Made by a program: the position numbers and the translations under genes
In this document: one piece after another, positions 1 to 10,653 of the stretch
Position numbering within the stretch: position 1 is the stretch's first letter
Layout of the letters: each line of letters begins with the position of its first letter
From: Petunia secreta
Taxonomy: Eukaryota > Streptophyta > Magnoliopsida > Solanales > Solanaceae
Direction: 5' to 3'
Assembly (NCBI GenBank): GCA_029990175.1
Contig: JARKIP010000010.1
Span: 47,548,001 to 47,612,000 of the forward strand
DNA length: 64,000 bases
The notes under the pieces: generated by a model
What the model saw: only the letters and a program-made list of their open reading frames with translations
Databases searched by the model: none
What the model was told of the DNA's origin: nothing

Positions 1-743
1 AATTGAGATGGAGAGACTAATTGATAAGAAAGGAGTAAAATACTGTATGCCGTAACAACAAAAAGTAGTTGACCATGCGAGCAGAGTCAGCTGAAACTAC
101 TATTGTACGGCTAACTCTCTGAGTGTACTTTGCATGGTTCGCTGACCTTTTTAATTTTCATCACACGTCAATCAGGAATTTAGAAATATCTGATCCAATA
201 TATAATCTCTTCTCTCGTGAGTACCAATTTTTAAGAAAAATAAATGTGAACTCACGCATGAACTATATCCTTTTTTTCTCCTATTTCAAATAGGTTCATT
301 GAACTTTTGGTTAAAACATCTAATTGGACCAATAATTGAATGGTAATGTAACATTAAGGTCTATTTGGAAAGCCACCTCATAATTGAAATTGGTGTAATT
401 ATTAGGATATTAATTACATAGCCTAGTAATTACACAGTAGAGTAATTAATAAATAGCATAATAAGCCAAAATTTATAGAAAATACCTTAAAAATTAAGAA
501 AATTAAAAAAAAAAAGACTATAACAAGTGATGATATAAACCTCAACTATGCATTTTTAGATTAAGTATACAAATAATATTCATCTTCATGATATTCTCAA
601 TTATAATACATGCAATATTATGTCTCGTTAATTGGGCCACACACAATTTTACAATTTCTATAAATGAATATAACTTGTATCATTATTTTTAGAGAAAATT
701 ATGGATGAACAATCTAAATTAGGAATTTGGACAGATCATTTGC
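1..743. other. AT-rich intergenic flank, no gene seen
   Basis: No reading frame with recognisable protein similarity was found. The stretch is AT-rich. At about 393-435 there is an imperfect inverted repeat (GTGTAATTATTAGG and CCTAGTAATTACAC around a 15-base loop). Such foldbacks are common in decayed MITEs, but I could not define ends or a target duplication, so no element is called. Confidence 0.5.
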
Positions 744-895
744 ATAGGTTTTATAAGGCGGGCCCCGAGTGTTGAGCGCTGGGCAAGCTCTGCGCGCACT
801 ACTGAACGACGCCTCACAGATGTAAGCCCCGCCTGAAAGCCTCAAGGCGTTTTGCAACTGCCCCGCTCCGGGGCGAGTCTTGAGCGAGTTCCAAA
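744..895. repeat. GC-rich unclassified dispersed repeat
   Basis: This is an abrupt GC-rich island in AT-rich DNA, built around variants of CGCCTCA, GCCCCGCC and TTGAGCG. The composition and the repeated GCCTCAAGGCG-type words suggest a short interspersed element or a fragment of one. No target duplication or poly(A) tail could be fixed, so the class is open. A frame through it (714-938, minus) has no recognisable domain. Confidence 0.35.
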
Positions 896-956
896 AATGA
901 CTTTTAAAACAGAGCCTAATACTAATATATATGAACAAAAATCAACACTACTAAAA

Positions 957-1335
957 ATACGGTGGTTTCCGGCAGACAAATCCCTCGGAATGCCGTCAGA
1001 ATAAGCAAAATTCCGACGTTCATCCGATGGAAAAAGTCCGTCGGAATCTGCCCATCAGAATTTCGTTCTGACGGGCCACCATCAAACATACCGATGTCAT
1101 TCCGACTGACGTCCCTCAGAATATGATTTTCAGACACAACGTTGAAAATTTAAAATATCGACGTTACCGATGGGACGCAGTTAGAATGCATTAAAATAAT
1201 ATTTTTTTATAAACTTCCGAAGGCAGGCCGTCAGTATTTATCAATTTTAGGATTTATTTTTTGCTCGTTTTCGACGGCAAGTTGTTGGTACGTAGCAATT
1301 TCTAGAAAGTTTTAGCTTATTTCTGACGGCAAGGT
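957..1335. repeat. CACTA subterminal repeat region (left)
   Basis: Short degenerate words in both orientations (TCGGAAT, CCGTCAGAAT, TTCCGACG, CCGTCGGAATC, TTCTGACGG, TTCCGAAGG) are packed next to the terminus. In CACTA elements such subterminal repeats bind the element's own DNA-binding protein. A matching but sparser set lies at about 3685-3860 (CCGACGACAAGCCATCAGAGG-like and CCGTCCGAAT words), just before the nested insertion. Confidence 0.65.
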
Positions 1336-1821
1336 CTCGATATGTAGCAATTTCTGGGAAGAAAATGTGGGTGTCTCTCGGTCAGGCAACCCAGAAGCAG
1401 TCGGAGTAGACAATATCGTGGATGAGGATGGAGCTGGAGACAGAACACTATGCAGACGAATAGTAGGAGTAGGAATAAACTGCATCTCAGCACCAGGTGC
1501 ATGTATAGACTGATAGGATTGGCTTGGTGCACGAACAAACTGATAGGAGTAGCCTAGTGCAGACATAGAATGGTAAAGGTGGCCCGGTGCAGGCATAGAC
1601 TAAGATGAAGGGCCTGACACACGAACAGACTGATGAAACACTGGGGTAGTAGACGGCACATCAAAAAAAGAAGGGGAATATATACAATCAAGCTGAGCCA
1701 TTATCTGAGAAGTCGGAATCAAATATGGAGTAGGAGAGGAAGTATGACCCGCAGAAGAGGAGGAAGTATAACTCGTACCACGAGCTAAGTTGCCTTTACC
1801 CTTCCTACCCCTAGATGCCAT
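1312..1821 (-). pseudogene. TNP1-like / Ptta En-Spm protein, N-terminal remnant
   Basis: From an ATG at 1821 the minus strand reads MASRGRKGKGNLARG followed by a Ser/Thr/Pro-rich stretch. An in-frame TAG lies near 1606, after ...SGPSS. The same frame continues with SMPAPGHLYHSM and further Pro/Ser/His/Tyr-rich sequence to a stop at 1312. The basic start and low-complexity N-terminus resemble the second gene of CACTA elements, and the position downstream of the TNP2 remnant fits that order. The family core and C-terminus are absent because the element's terminus follows at once. Function is inferred from context; I see no diagnostic motif. Confidence 0.5.
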
Positions 1822-1968
1822 CCCTGCATAAAAAAACATCAATATTAAAATGTAAAAATTAACAAACAAGATTTAATAAAATGCGAATATGAAATACATT
1901 AATCAAGTATGAAATATAAAAAGTATGTAATATAAAAACTAATGAAATACATTAAAACTACCAAGATA

Positions 1969-2717
1969 TCAATCATCATCGCTTGTTTCAGTTTCATCAA
2001 TTAATTCTTCCTCACTTGTTTTATTTTCATCAATAAAATCTTCCTACTCGTCTGCAATACATGTTCCTTTTCTACGGTTAAAGACCAAAATATCAAATTC
2101 TTCATAAAAGTCATCACCCTGATGCAACTGACCGACTAATTCTTCATCCATAATTTTTTGAACACTTGAAATATCATTTTGGTATGCAACCTTTAATACA
2201 TTCTCGACTTCCACTCTTCCAACTGGCTTAGCTTTTAAAACTACCCACCAATTGACTTTAGCCTTAGCTTTGATTATATTCTTGCAGGGTGGATAAGGAA
2301 CGTAGTACACTTGTTTCACATCTTGAGCAATGATAAATGGTTCATAATGTCCAAACGTTCTTTTGTTATTGACTTCAACTAATTTATATAACGGATACAT
2401 CCTCGTACTATTATTTGATACTAGGATCAAACTCTCCATGTGCAGTCCACACGAAATAATTGGGCATAAATCCTTTACTATAAAAATGGATTACAACATC
2501 ATTTAGGCGTTGCACGTCAGAATACTTGCAATCTAAATAAGGACATTTGATATTCTCTCCCCCTCCCCCCCCCCCCCCCCCCCACAAAAAAAATATTCAG
2601 GAAGCGTTTTAGCATTAGCGACAAATTCTGCGACCCCATCTATAAATTTTTTCCTCAACTCCAACGTCCGGGATTAATCCTATTATACATCCAACTACGA
2701 TTTTCATCACGTTCCAT
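1969..2717 (-). pseudogene. TNP2-type CACTA transposase remnant: N-terminal domain fused to C-terminal DUF4216
   Basis: Read on the minus strand from an ATG at 2717, the start (MERDENRSWMYNR...) matches the transposase-associated N-terminal domain of plant CACTA TNP2. After a frameshift near 2660 it continues with a KFIDGVAEFV-like segment. The zinc-binding-like part follows as CPYLDCKYSD and GFMPNYFVWTAHGE. It then runs straight into a DUF4216-like C-terminal domain (FGHYEPFIIAQDVKQVYYV, about 2439-2044). An acidic tail ends at TGA 1969-1971. The central DDE-type transposase of several hundred residues that normally lies between these domains is absent. Other lesions are a poly-C tract (poly-G in sense) at about 2563-2583 and a TAG at 2044-2046. 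Confidence 0.8.
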
Positions 2718-3127
2718 CTACACAAATATTACAAAGTGATATATTTAGAAAAATACAAAAGATTATATTATTTTGTGTAGAAAATATTTATCTTCTAATT
2801 CATCACATAACATTAAGAAGACTTAACTAATTCAATTAGCCAAATATAAAAATAGATTAATAAGTGTAGCACACATCTAGATAATCTTCCTTTTAGCTAA
2901 AAAATTATTGAATATACGATAGAATATACATTTCCTTCTTCACTAATTGTTCTTAATTTTCTCAAATTACAAATCCTAATTTTTCATCAATACTACTTTA
3001 ACAATGTACTAGTGTTCAATAGCTAAAAATTGTTCATTAGTAATATAGTGTATTACGAGTGTTCAAGCAACTAATCCGAGTTCAACAAAGTTTAAGTCTT
3101 TAGCTTTTTCTTAAAATATAAAACATC

Positions 3128-3236
3128 ATCTACTACTACTGCTGCTGCTCCTGCTGCTGCTGCTCCTAGTGCTGCTTCTACTCCTGCTAGTAATACTACT
3201 ATTACTGGTGCTCTTACTGCTGCTGCTACTACTACC
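3128..3236. repeat. Interrupted (CTG/CTA)n trinucleotide tract
   Basis: Imperfect runs of ACT, GCT and CCT triplets occupy most of this stretch. They create a short minus-strand frame (3092-3274) of Ala/Val-rich residues, which I treat as a by-product of the microsatellite and not as a gene. It lies in what would be the upstream region of the CACTA transposase remnant. Confidence 0.7.
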
Positions 3237-4510
3237 TTTTCATTTAATCTCTTAATACTATTCATAGGCAACAATCATTAATCATAGGTTTTACAAGTGA
3301 TTCAAGGAACCAATTTTTGGTAAAATCTACCAATACCTATCAATACTAATTTTTGGAAAAACATAAACTGAAAAAAAAATCCTGTAGCACCGGTGACTGA
3401 CCTATCAGTGGGGACTGGTTGAACCCCGACGACTGGCGACGCCGGTAACTGCCTGAAACTCAAAAAAAAAAATTGTTAAAATCGAGTCTATTTTGGTTAA
3501 AGAAAAAGGAAGAAGAAACAGAAGAAACTTACCAAGGATTGGATTGTTAAAATCGGGCCTATTGCGAAGATGGATTTTATGGTTTTGATTTGGAAGAGAG
3601 GGGAAAAGAGGGAGAGTATTTTGTTCTGTGAGAGCAGAGAGTATTGTTATTTACACGGGCTAGATTTGTTTAATTATTTACAAGGGCCTCCGACGACAAG
3701 CCATCAGAGGGTATATTATTTTTTTGTCCCCTCCGGTGGCAGCCCATTGGAAGTCGTAAAATATTTTTTATTTTTATTTTTTTGTTTTTCCTGCGGTGGC
3801 TGCCCGTCCGAATAGGCACAAACAAATTGTCATCGCAGGTTGTCCGTCTGACACGGCCCAGAATCCGGTTAGGCCGTGCGGGCACCCGACATCCTCCCCT
3901 AGACCTGTCGGGCGAACCCTTACCAATTAAATCAGGAAAATAAATATAAAAATTCACAAATAAGGACAAGACTAAAAAAATCACAGATATACTGATACCT
4001 CTAAGCTTTACAAAGGAAATTACAGCTGACTACCCAACATGCTACGTTTAGGGCTATCCAGACTAGACATCTAAGAGTACAAAAGAAGACAGATACCTCC
4101 TGAAGAGAGCAAAATGCAACTGAAATGATAACCAATAAACTGGTGGCCATCCGTAATAAAAGCTGGCTCACCCTGACAGCTGAAGTCGTCTTCGCTCCTT
4201 CACAACGTGGCAAACTCAATCCTGGAGCGAACCTGCCGAAACGAAATAGATAGACAAGAAACAAACAACAAACAAGGGTGAGTCAAAAGGACTCAATAAG
4301 TGGGGCAGACTAGCCACCTCAAAGAATAGGATAGCCAGCCAAGGAGAAAAGAAACAGATAAACCAAACTCCTCTTATTTAAATTATGAAAAGGCAGAGCC
4401 AGATAATAACTAGAAACACGTATGGAATCACAAATTCATCAACAACCAGGAACGTAAGATAGCCAGAATATATAGGTATCACGAACACATCAACAATCAG
4501 AAATACATCC

Positions 4511-4640
4511 TGTTGCGGCGTGCAACCCGATCCATATATTCATCATGTTGCGGCGCGCAACCCGATCCATATATTCATCCTGTTATGGCGTCCAACCCGA
4601 TCCATATATTTATACCGTTGCGGTGTGCAACCCGATCCCC
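4511..4640. repeat. 35-bp tandem repeat in LTR A, about 4 copies
   Basis: Four adjacent copies of a 35-bp unit whose core is GCAACCCGATCCATATATT. The first two units carry the small inverted repeat GTTGC...GCAAC, so each copy could form a hairpin. The other LTR carries three copies at about 11315-11410, so the arrays differ in copy number. Confidence 0.8.
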
Positions 4641-4810
4641 GTAACCCAGAATACGAGCCAGAAATGTATTGGCAAACTGAGATATGTTCACGACATAGTA
4701 TACATACCGCATACATAAAACACAACACAATACACACAATAGCCAGTATCCGGTGCAATGAGATGGGATGAATGCAGTACGAGGCAATGCAGTCACATAT
4801 GCCTGATACC

Positions 4811-5348
4811 TATCTCCGGCGCGGGACTCTCATCGTCTACCAGGAGACATATGCAATAATAACCCTTCACCGGCTCGGTACTCTCATCGATTTCCGGAAA
4901 GTATGTGCAATGATGACCCTTCACCGGCACGGGACTCTCATCGATTACCGAAAAGTATATGTAATAATGACCCTTCACCGGTGCGGGACTCTCATCGCCA
5001 ACCGGGAAGTATATGCGATAATGATTCTTCACCGGCTCGGGACTCTCATCGATTACTGGGAAGTATATGTAATAATGATCCTTCACCGGCTCGGGACTCT
5101 CATCGAGTATCGGGAAAGTATATATAATAATGCCTCTTCGCCGGTGCGGGACTCTCATCGCCAACCGGGAAGTATATGCAATAATGACCCTTCACCGGCT
5201 CGGGACTCTCATCGATTACCGGGAAGTATATGTAATAATGACCCTTCACCGGCTCAGGACTCTCATCGATTACCGGGAAGTATATGTAATAATGCCCCTT
5301 CACCGGTGCGGGACTCTCATCGCCAACCGGGAAGTATATGCAATAATC
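4811..5348. repeat. 54-bp tandem repeat in LTR A, about 10 copies
   Basis: Ten units with 54-bp spacing between successive ACTCTCATCG words (for example 4879, 4933, 4987). Unit variants alternate between CATCGATTACCGGGAAG and CATCGCCAACCGGGAAG forms. Because 54 is divisible by three and the unit lacks stops in several frames, the array yields long repetitive frames on both strands. These are not genes. Confidence 0.9.
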
Positions 5349-7119
5349 AAAACCAGAGTATAATGCTCATATGCTCAATGCAATACCAACAACAGGGCAT
5401 AACATATAATATAAAATATAAATACAAAGCTAAGGCGTAATGAGTACGCCTATTGGCAGCTACACACGTAAGGAACACGTGGTAGAAAATCCACGAGGCC
5501 GGGTGCCTCTAAAGATTTGCATATAAACTCTTACCTTGTTACAAAGTAAAAACAGTTATTCAACCACCGCTTTATTCTTCGGATTCACTGTCAAACGATC
5601 CTACTGTATTCAACAAGAAGAAAACAATATCAAATAAGGCTAAAGGCTTCATTCCTCACATCTTAAGGCAATCCGGTTAGGAACCTGATACCCACGCGAC
5701 CAGACTGTGTGTCCAATGTCCAGCCTCTATGGGGGACTCCAAATCACACATAACATGATCACAATATAAGTATAAGCATGTATGAGGCATAACACATGTG
5801 GCAACAATAGATATGGACTAAAAGGAATGAGAAGAAAACTCTGAATAGAATTATAGACACAACCTAGAACTCAGAATTTGTCCAACTCTTTGAATTATCA
5901 TAAATTTTTTGGCAGAGTTTCCCCTGAAACTGGATGATCCGCAAAAACAGAACCAACACTATACTACAGACGGGAATGGATACCCGGATAAACTGATAAC
6001 ATAAACATGTTAAGTTGATAACAAGATGAGACGACTGGATGACATAACAAATCCGCAGATATAATGTCTGGACAGCACCACTGTCCTGCCTTTCGACCTA
6101 ATTTTCAGAGTATAGATCAAAGATATAGACTTCATGGTCTTCATGAAAGTTGTATATATATGTCTTAGGATTCTGGGGATTCTTAAAGCATCTTAATATC
6201 AATTTTGTACAAGGAGTTGTGATCAATATACTAACAGTTGTCCAAAGATCAAAATGATTTTCCAGATTTTGAAACGTTTTGTCTTGCTGATTCGGACGTC
6301 TTTCACCTTTGATTTTAGTACCCAATTAAGTATATACAAGGTTTTATTGATACTATACAAGTTTTTCACAAGAGACACTAAGTTTCGAACTAGGAAAAGC
6401 TTCAAAAGCTAAAAGATACATGCCTTGCCAAAAGAAAGGTTTAATCTTACATACCTTTGATGCTTCTTGCTTCTAAAACTTGTTTCTCTTGAATTCAACA
6501 CCTTCTAAAGCTTAAAAAAGCAATAATACAGCATTTGGGTGCTTTACTTAGCCATGAAGTAATTCTAAAACTCAAGCTATAGACGAAAGAGCATTTTAAA
6601 GCAATTTGTCTTCAATTTCGAGTTAAGATTGACGTCCATCCTTCAAAATCATAAAATTTGCTCAAAACTTAATGAGAGAACTGTTTCTCTCTTTATATTT
6701 CTGGAAAATGACGAGATATGAAAGGAATTTTCCTTTTATACTTGAAACATTTCAGTTTTAGTCCTCTTTTACGCTTATGTGCCTCTTTCTGGCCTAAATT
6801 CTGATGCTCATATCTTTTTATCTATATGTTGTATGAACAAACCGTCAAAAGTGTTGGAAACTACACTTCAAGACCTTCAATTTGGTATATGATATGTCTC
6901 AAAAGACTTCATATAACACACAAAATTAATTATTGAAAAAGCTTCGTTGCAAGGCAATTCGTTAGTCGGTTTTTCTGCAACTTAAATTCAATTTTTCCAA
7001 AACTTATATTCAACATATAAACATCATATATGGTCATATTATGACTTTGAACTCAGTTAAATCATTCTTAACATGTCTTTAGATTGATATACGTCACTTT
7101 GGACATACGGGGTGTAACA

Positions 7120-9149
7120 ATCTTCCCCCGTTAGGAACATTCGTCCTCGAATGTTAAATGAAGTACGTAGAAGCATTAACCAACGATCTGTTACATACTT
7201 GTAGTAGTGAAGAGATGTGAAAGGTCAAATTTTTTAAATTTCGGCATTTAGCAGAAGCTAGCCGAACAATCTCGAAATTCACTTTCGAAAAAGCACAAAA
7301 GTCACTAATAATCATACAAACCTAACGGCGCTTTCGGATTTTGAATCGGAGCTCATTCGCCAAAACCGAGCTCGTAAATCTCTTTTTAATATTTATCGAC
7401 AATAAAAACTGAATCCTTCTTCCGATGCTAATTAAACGAGGTCTGATTTACCTCAAATTTTACAGACATGTCCTAATGGATATTACGAATATTTTAATAT
7501 TATCGGCACGCCAATCGAAGTCCTAACTTCCGAAACGATTACTTAAGGTCGTTTCATTCTCCTCCACTTAAACTCTCGTTCGTCCTCGAACGAGCCTAAG
7601 TCTAAAGAAAAATTCGCACAGATAACAAGAAAACTTGCACGACCTTCATAAGCTACTCCACAGATATTATCTCATGATTGCAGAATCAGAATTATAACAC
7701 GAACACTGAACTCTTGGAATAAAACATATCTGGATAATATGATAACATCATTGCTCAACTAATTCGGACTAAGCTGACCCTTTCTCGATCATGAGAGAAG
7801 AGTTCTATATTTTTGAAATGAAGATACACGCAACTCTTGATAGGCTACCATGATTCCACCAATGAATCACCTCGTCGATATACTTTCGATATAGAACAGG
7901 GTGATGAAACAAAGAATTAGATTACGCTTCAGCAACGCCTTAGAGATTTAATATTATGACTCGGCATCAATTGGAGGAAGACTCCTCCACTTAGAGCATA
8001 AACTCATACAAATAATTTGAATAGAAATAGGCATCCTCGCACAACCTGCTGGATTAAGGAAGACTTAGCTGAGTAGAGAACGCGGCTCAGACCTGAGCTA
8101 CCAAATTACTCTCTTGAGTTGCCAAACAACTGCAACTCTCGAGTTCATAACTCCATACATTTTCTATAAGCACCACTGCCTGATGGAAATCAAAGGTCAA
8201 ATAACGTCTCTCATTACCCTTAGTAGCCTTGAAAAACAAACGTGTGCTTACCCTGCCACCTTGACACGCACTCTGGCTCAACACAGGGAACATCATAAGA
8301 GGCTACTGACCGCCTAAGCTTACCAGTGCCGAACAAAGAAGAGATGGAAATAGACTGAGGATAGAAATAATTAGAGCTATAGGAAGCTCTTATTCTTATT
8401 TATTTGGCTACCAAAGCTAGACTATTTATGAGTCAGGCTAACCGAAGAATTGCAATTGAAGAAATAGACATTGAATGAGCTTTATGGAACAAAATCTATG
8501 TCAATTTAACCTTCCTATAAAAAGGAAACTCCGACAATTTACCAGATACCCTTTTATACCGAGACAAACTTGTAGAATAACATGACTCTACTAGCGTCTC
8601 GAACCAAGAGGAGACACATAGATCGAGTATTACTTACTAACCACTTTACACCGGAAGAAACAATGACACTTTCTGATGGTGACAAATAAGAATCCCATCA
8701 TCCTACCGATACTGAGTTCCAAAGAGTGGTAGACTGACTTGACATTATAACAGAATGAGACATAACAAAATGCCAAGCAAACAATACCGATACACACTCA
8801 CAAATCTCTCGCATTTAAACCAGATAAACTAGTAGGGTCATCATAAATGCCAGGAATAAATCATACAAGAAGCCCACCCCTCTATCGCAACAGATTCTTA
8901 ATAGAAACGCCATCTCAGGAAACTATGGAAATATGATAAGACAATCATTTCCAAATCAATCGGAAAAATCAAAGCTTACACACATATAAGTGGGCTAGAA
9001 ATACTTAGGTGTACTACATCAGATACCTCAGCATCCTGCCAGACTGGCAGTTCATTAAACTGCCCCTGCAGCTTAGTTGAGCCACTACCCTGACAATCAC
9101 TTTCTGAAGAACCACTACCACCACACTCTCAACCTCTACTGGATGGTGG
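7120..9149. other. Internal region of element A without intact genes
   Basis: The part at 7199-7560 is homologous to the first about 350 bp of the LTR of element B in transcription sense (compare 37660-38005). It is followed by the same CTCCTCCACTTAAA and CGTCCTCGAACGAG words found after B's LTR. The rest aligns with B's internal region but has no recognisable protein domain. Short frames such as 8087-8296 (minus) have a counterpart in B, but I could not assign them. Confidence 0.6.
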
Positions 9150-10446
9150 AATTTTTTTTGCTGATTGAGATCTAAATAAAATTCCCTGCGACAGTACAGG
9201 TGCCTGATGACGAGAGAAAGGCCGACTGCCTACTTGTCGGACTAAGAAAGAACTCCACCCAAAAATGACAGGCTCACGACACTGATAACACCTTTCCAGT
9301 GTATATGGGAGCTGGACAGATTGTTGATAGACTATAAAGAGAAAAACTGGGTCTATCTTAATGAACTACTAGCGTATTTTAAGAATTATGCTCTACCAGC
9401 TGAGATAACCTGGCAGGTGACCTCCCAAAATAATCAGAACTCTTACCTTCAAACGAGTATGGTGCCCACCAGGGCCGCGGGATTTCTCACTCTCTCGCTC
9501 TTACTCTTCCCGCTCTAACTTATGGTATGCCTAATACCTTTGATCAATATCAACAACGACATCAAATAAAGTCCCAACCTCAATTTTTCGAGCCATCTGG
9601 GATCTCAAAGAAGGGGAAAGGTCACCAATAAATCTTTGAATCTCTCGAAAGGCTCATGGACTAGTTTTAATGCATATTCAGCCATTCTATAGAATTCAAT
9701 CTCATATTCTGAAACCAACAGGCTAACCGACAGGCTACCCTGTCCAATCCACTCGAACTGGCAACACTTTTCATCTCGTTCACTACTCGAAAGGAACTTT
9801 TCCACGAATCTAGAAGAAAAATCGAACCAAGTTAGCTAATAAGAGAGAGAGGCCCACCAATTCAAGGTTGGACCCCTGAAACTGGAAAGAAGAATAATCA
9901 ACACCATACCGCTCGATATAATCAAGAGCCTGAAGGATACACTGACTTCATTTTATTTTTAAAAAAAAAAACTTACACAGGGATTATCTGATGCATGGCT
10001 TGAGAATATCGGAAGTTTCAACCAGATAAAATAATACAGCATCTTCGGACACTCGGACTGAGCTATTACTTGGGCTAGCTAAATAACCAGAATAATTAGT
10101 GGCGCAACATATGTTGCTTCTGGAACATAATTTACTGGGGCAACATCAGGAACTGGAACTGGAACAAGAACTCTCTAAGTCCGAACATCTGCATCTGTGG
10201 TAACCTAATAAGCTGCCTAGCGAATAATAGGTTGTTGTGGTATCTGCGTTGCCAAGATTCTCGTAAAAGCATCGTAGAGAGCCAAGGGAACCACAAGGCC
10301 CTGCTCTCTTTCACATCGCGAGCTCGTACAGCTGAGGCCTGCGAAACTGGATCGTCAACATGATCCACAACTCTCGAGGCTTGAGTAGCTCTAGCCCCAG
10401 GCTAGACTACTTCGTCCTGAACTCCTTCCGTTTGCTGATTTGTCAT
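9150..10446 (-). pseudogene. Gag remnant of element A
   Basis: The minus strand starts at an ATG at 10446 (MTNQQTEGVQ) and is broken at once by TAG. The middle part (9805-9605) has the chromovirus-type gag signature VSEYEIEFYRMAEYALKLV. Further on, a degenerate zinc knuckle begins CYQCREP at about 9290, but the following Gly-His pair is lost. Gag would package the element's RNA. Frameshifts and stops make this a pseudogene. No protease, reverse transcriptase or integrase follows before the LTR. Confidence 0.65.
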
Positions 10447-10639
10447 ACGAGGGTTCACAATTACGACGAACGAATTAACGAAAATACTTTTGCATCCTAG
10501 ACCGACGCACGATCAGAAAAGAAGGAAGTGAAACTTCCTAAATGCCATCATAGCCTCTCGTAGATAAGTATGGACGTCTACGTACCCATCAGCGAGACTC
10601 TACTAGACACTGTCTTAGTCTAGATAGACTCTAAACCGG

Positions 10640-10651
10640 GCTCTGATACCA
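10640..10651 (-). other. Primer binding site of element A
   Basis: The plus strand reads GCTCTGATACCA, the reverse complement of TGGTATCAGAGC, the usual plant initiator-Met tRNA primer site. It is two bases from the LTR at 10654. This fixes the element's orientation as minus. Confidence 0.9.
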
Positions 10652-10653
10652 AC

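Larger units (their letters stand above)
3849..7119 (-). repeat. LTR of element A (3' LTR in transcription sense)
   Basis: 3271 bp, from TGACACGGCC to GGTGTAACA in plus-strand writing. It contains a 35-bp and a 54-bp tandem array and aligns over its whole length with 10654-13926. In the roughly 300 bases I compared by eye (from 4030) there are six mismatches. A segment of about 35 bp near 13368-13402 of the other LTR is missing here at about 6588. Confidence 0.9.

Noticed and set aside
3092..3274. Ala/Val-rich minus-strand frame
   Set aside because: Translation of an interrupted trinucleotide repeat.
4811..5348. Regular repeat spacing resembling a CRISPR array
   Set aside because: Units are directly adjacent without unique spacers, lie inside an LTR, and the genome is a plant nuclear genome.
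4772..5440. 222-codon plus-strand frame, and similar 212-228 codon frames at 11541-12248 on both strands
   Set aside because: They consist of the 54-bp LTR tandem repeat translated as 18-residue units. They are open on both strands and in several frames because the period is divisible by three, and there is no start context or domain.
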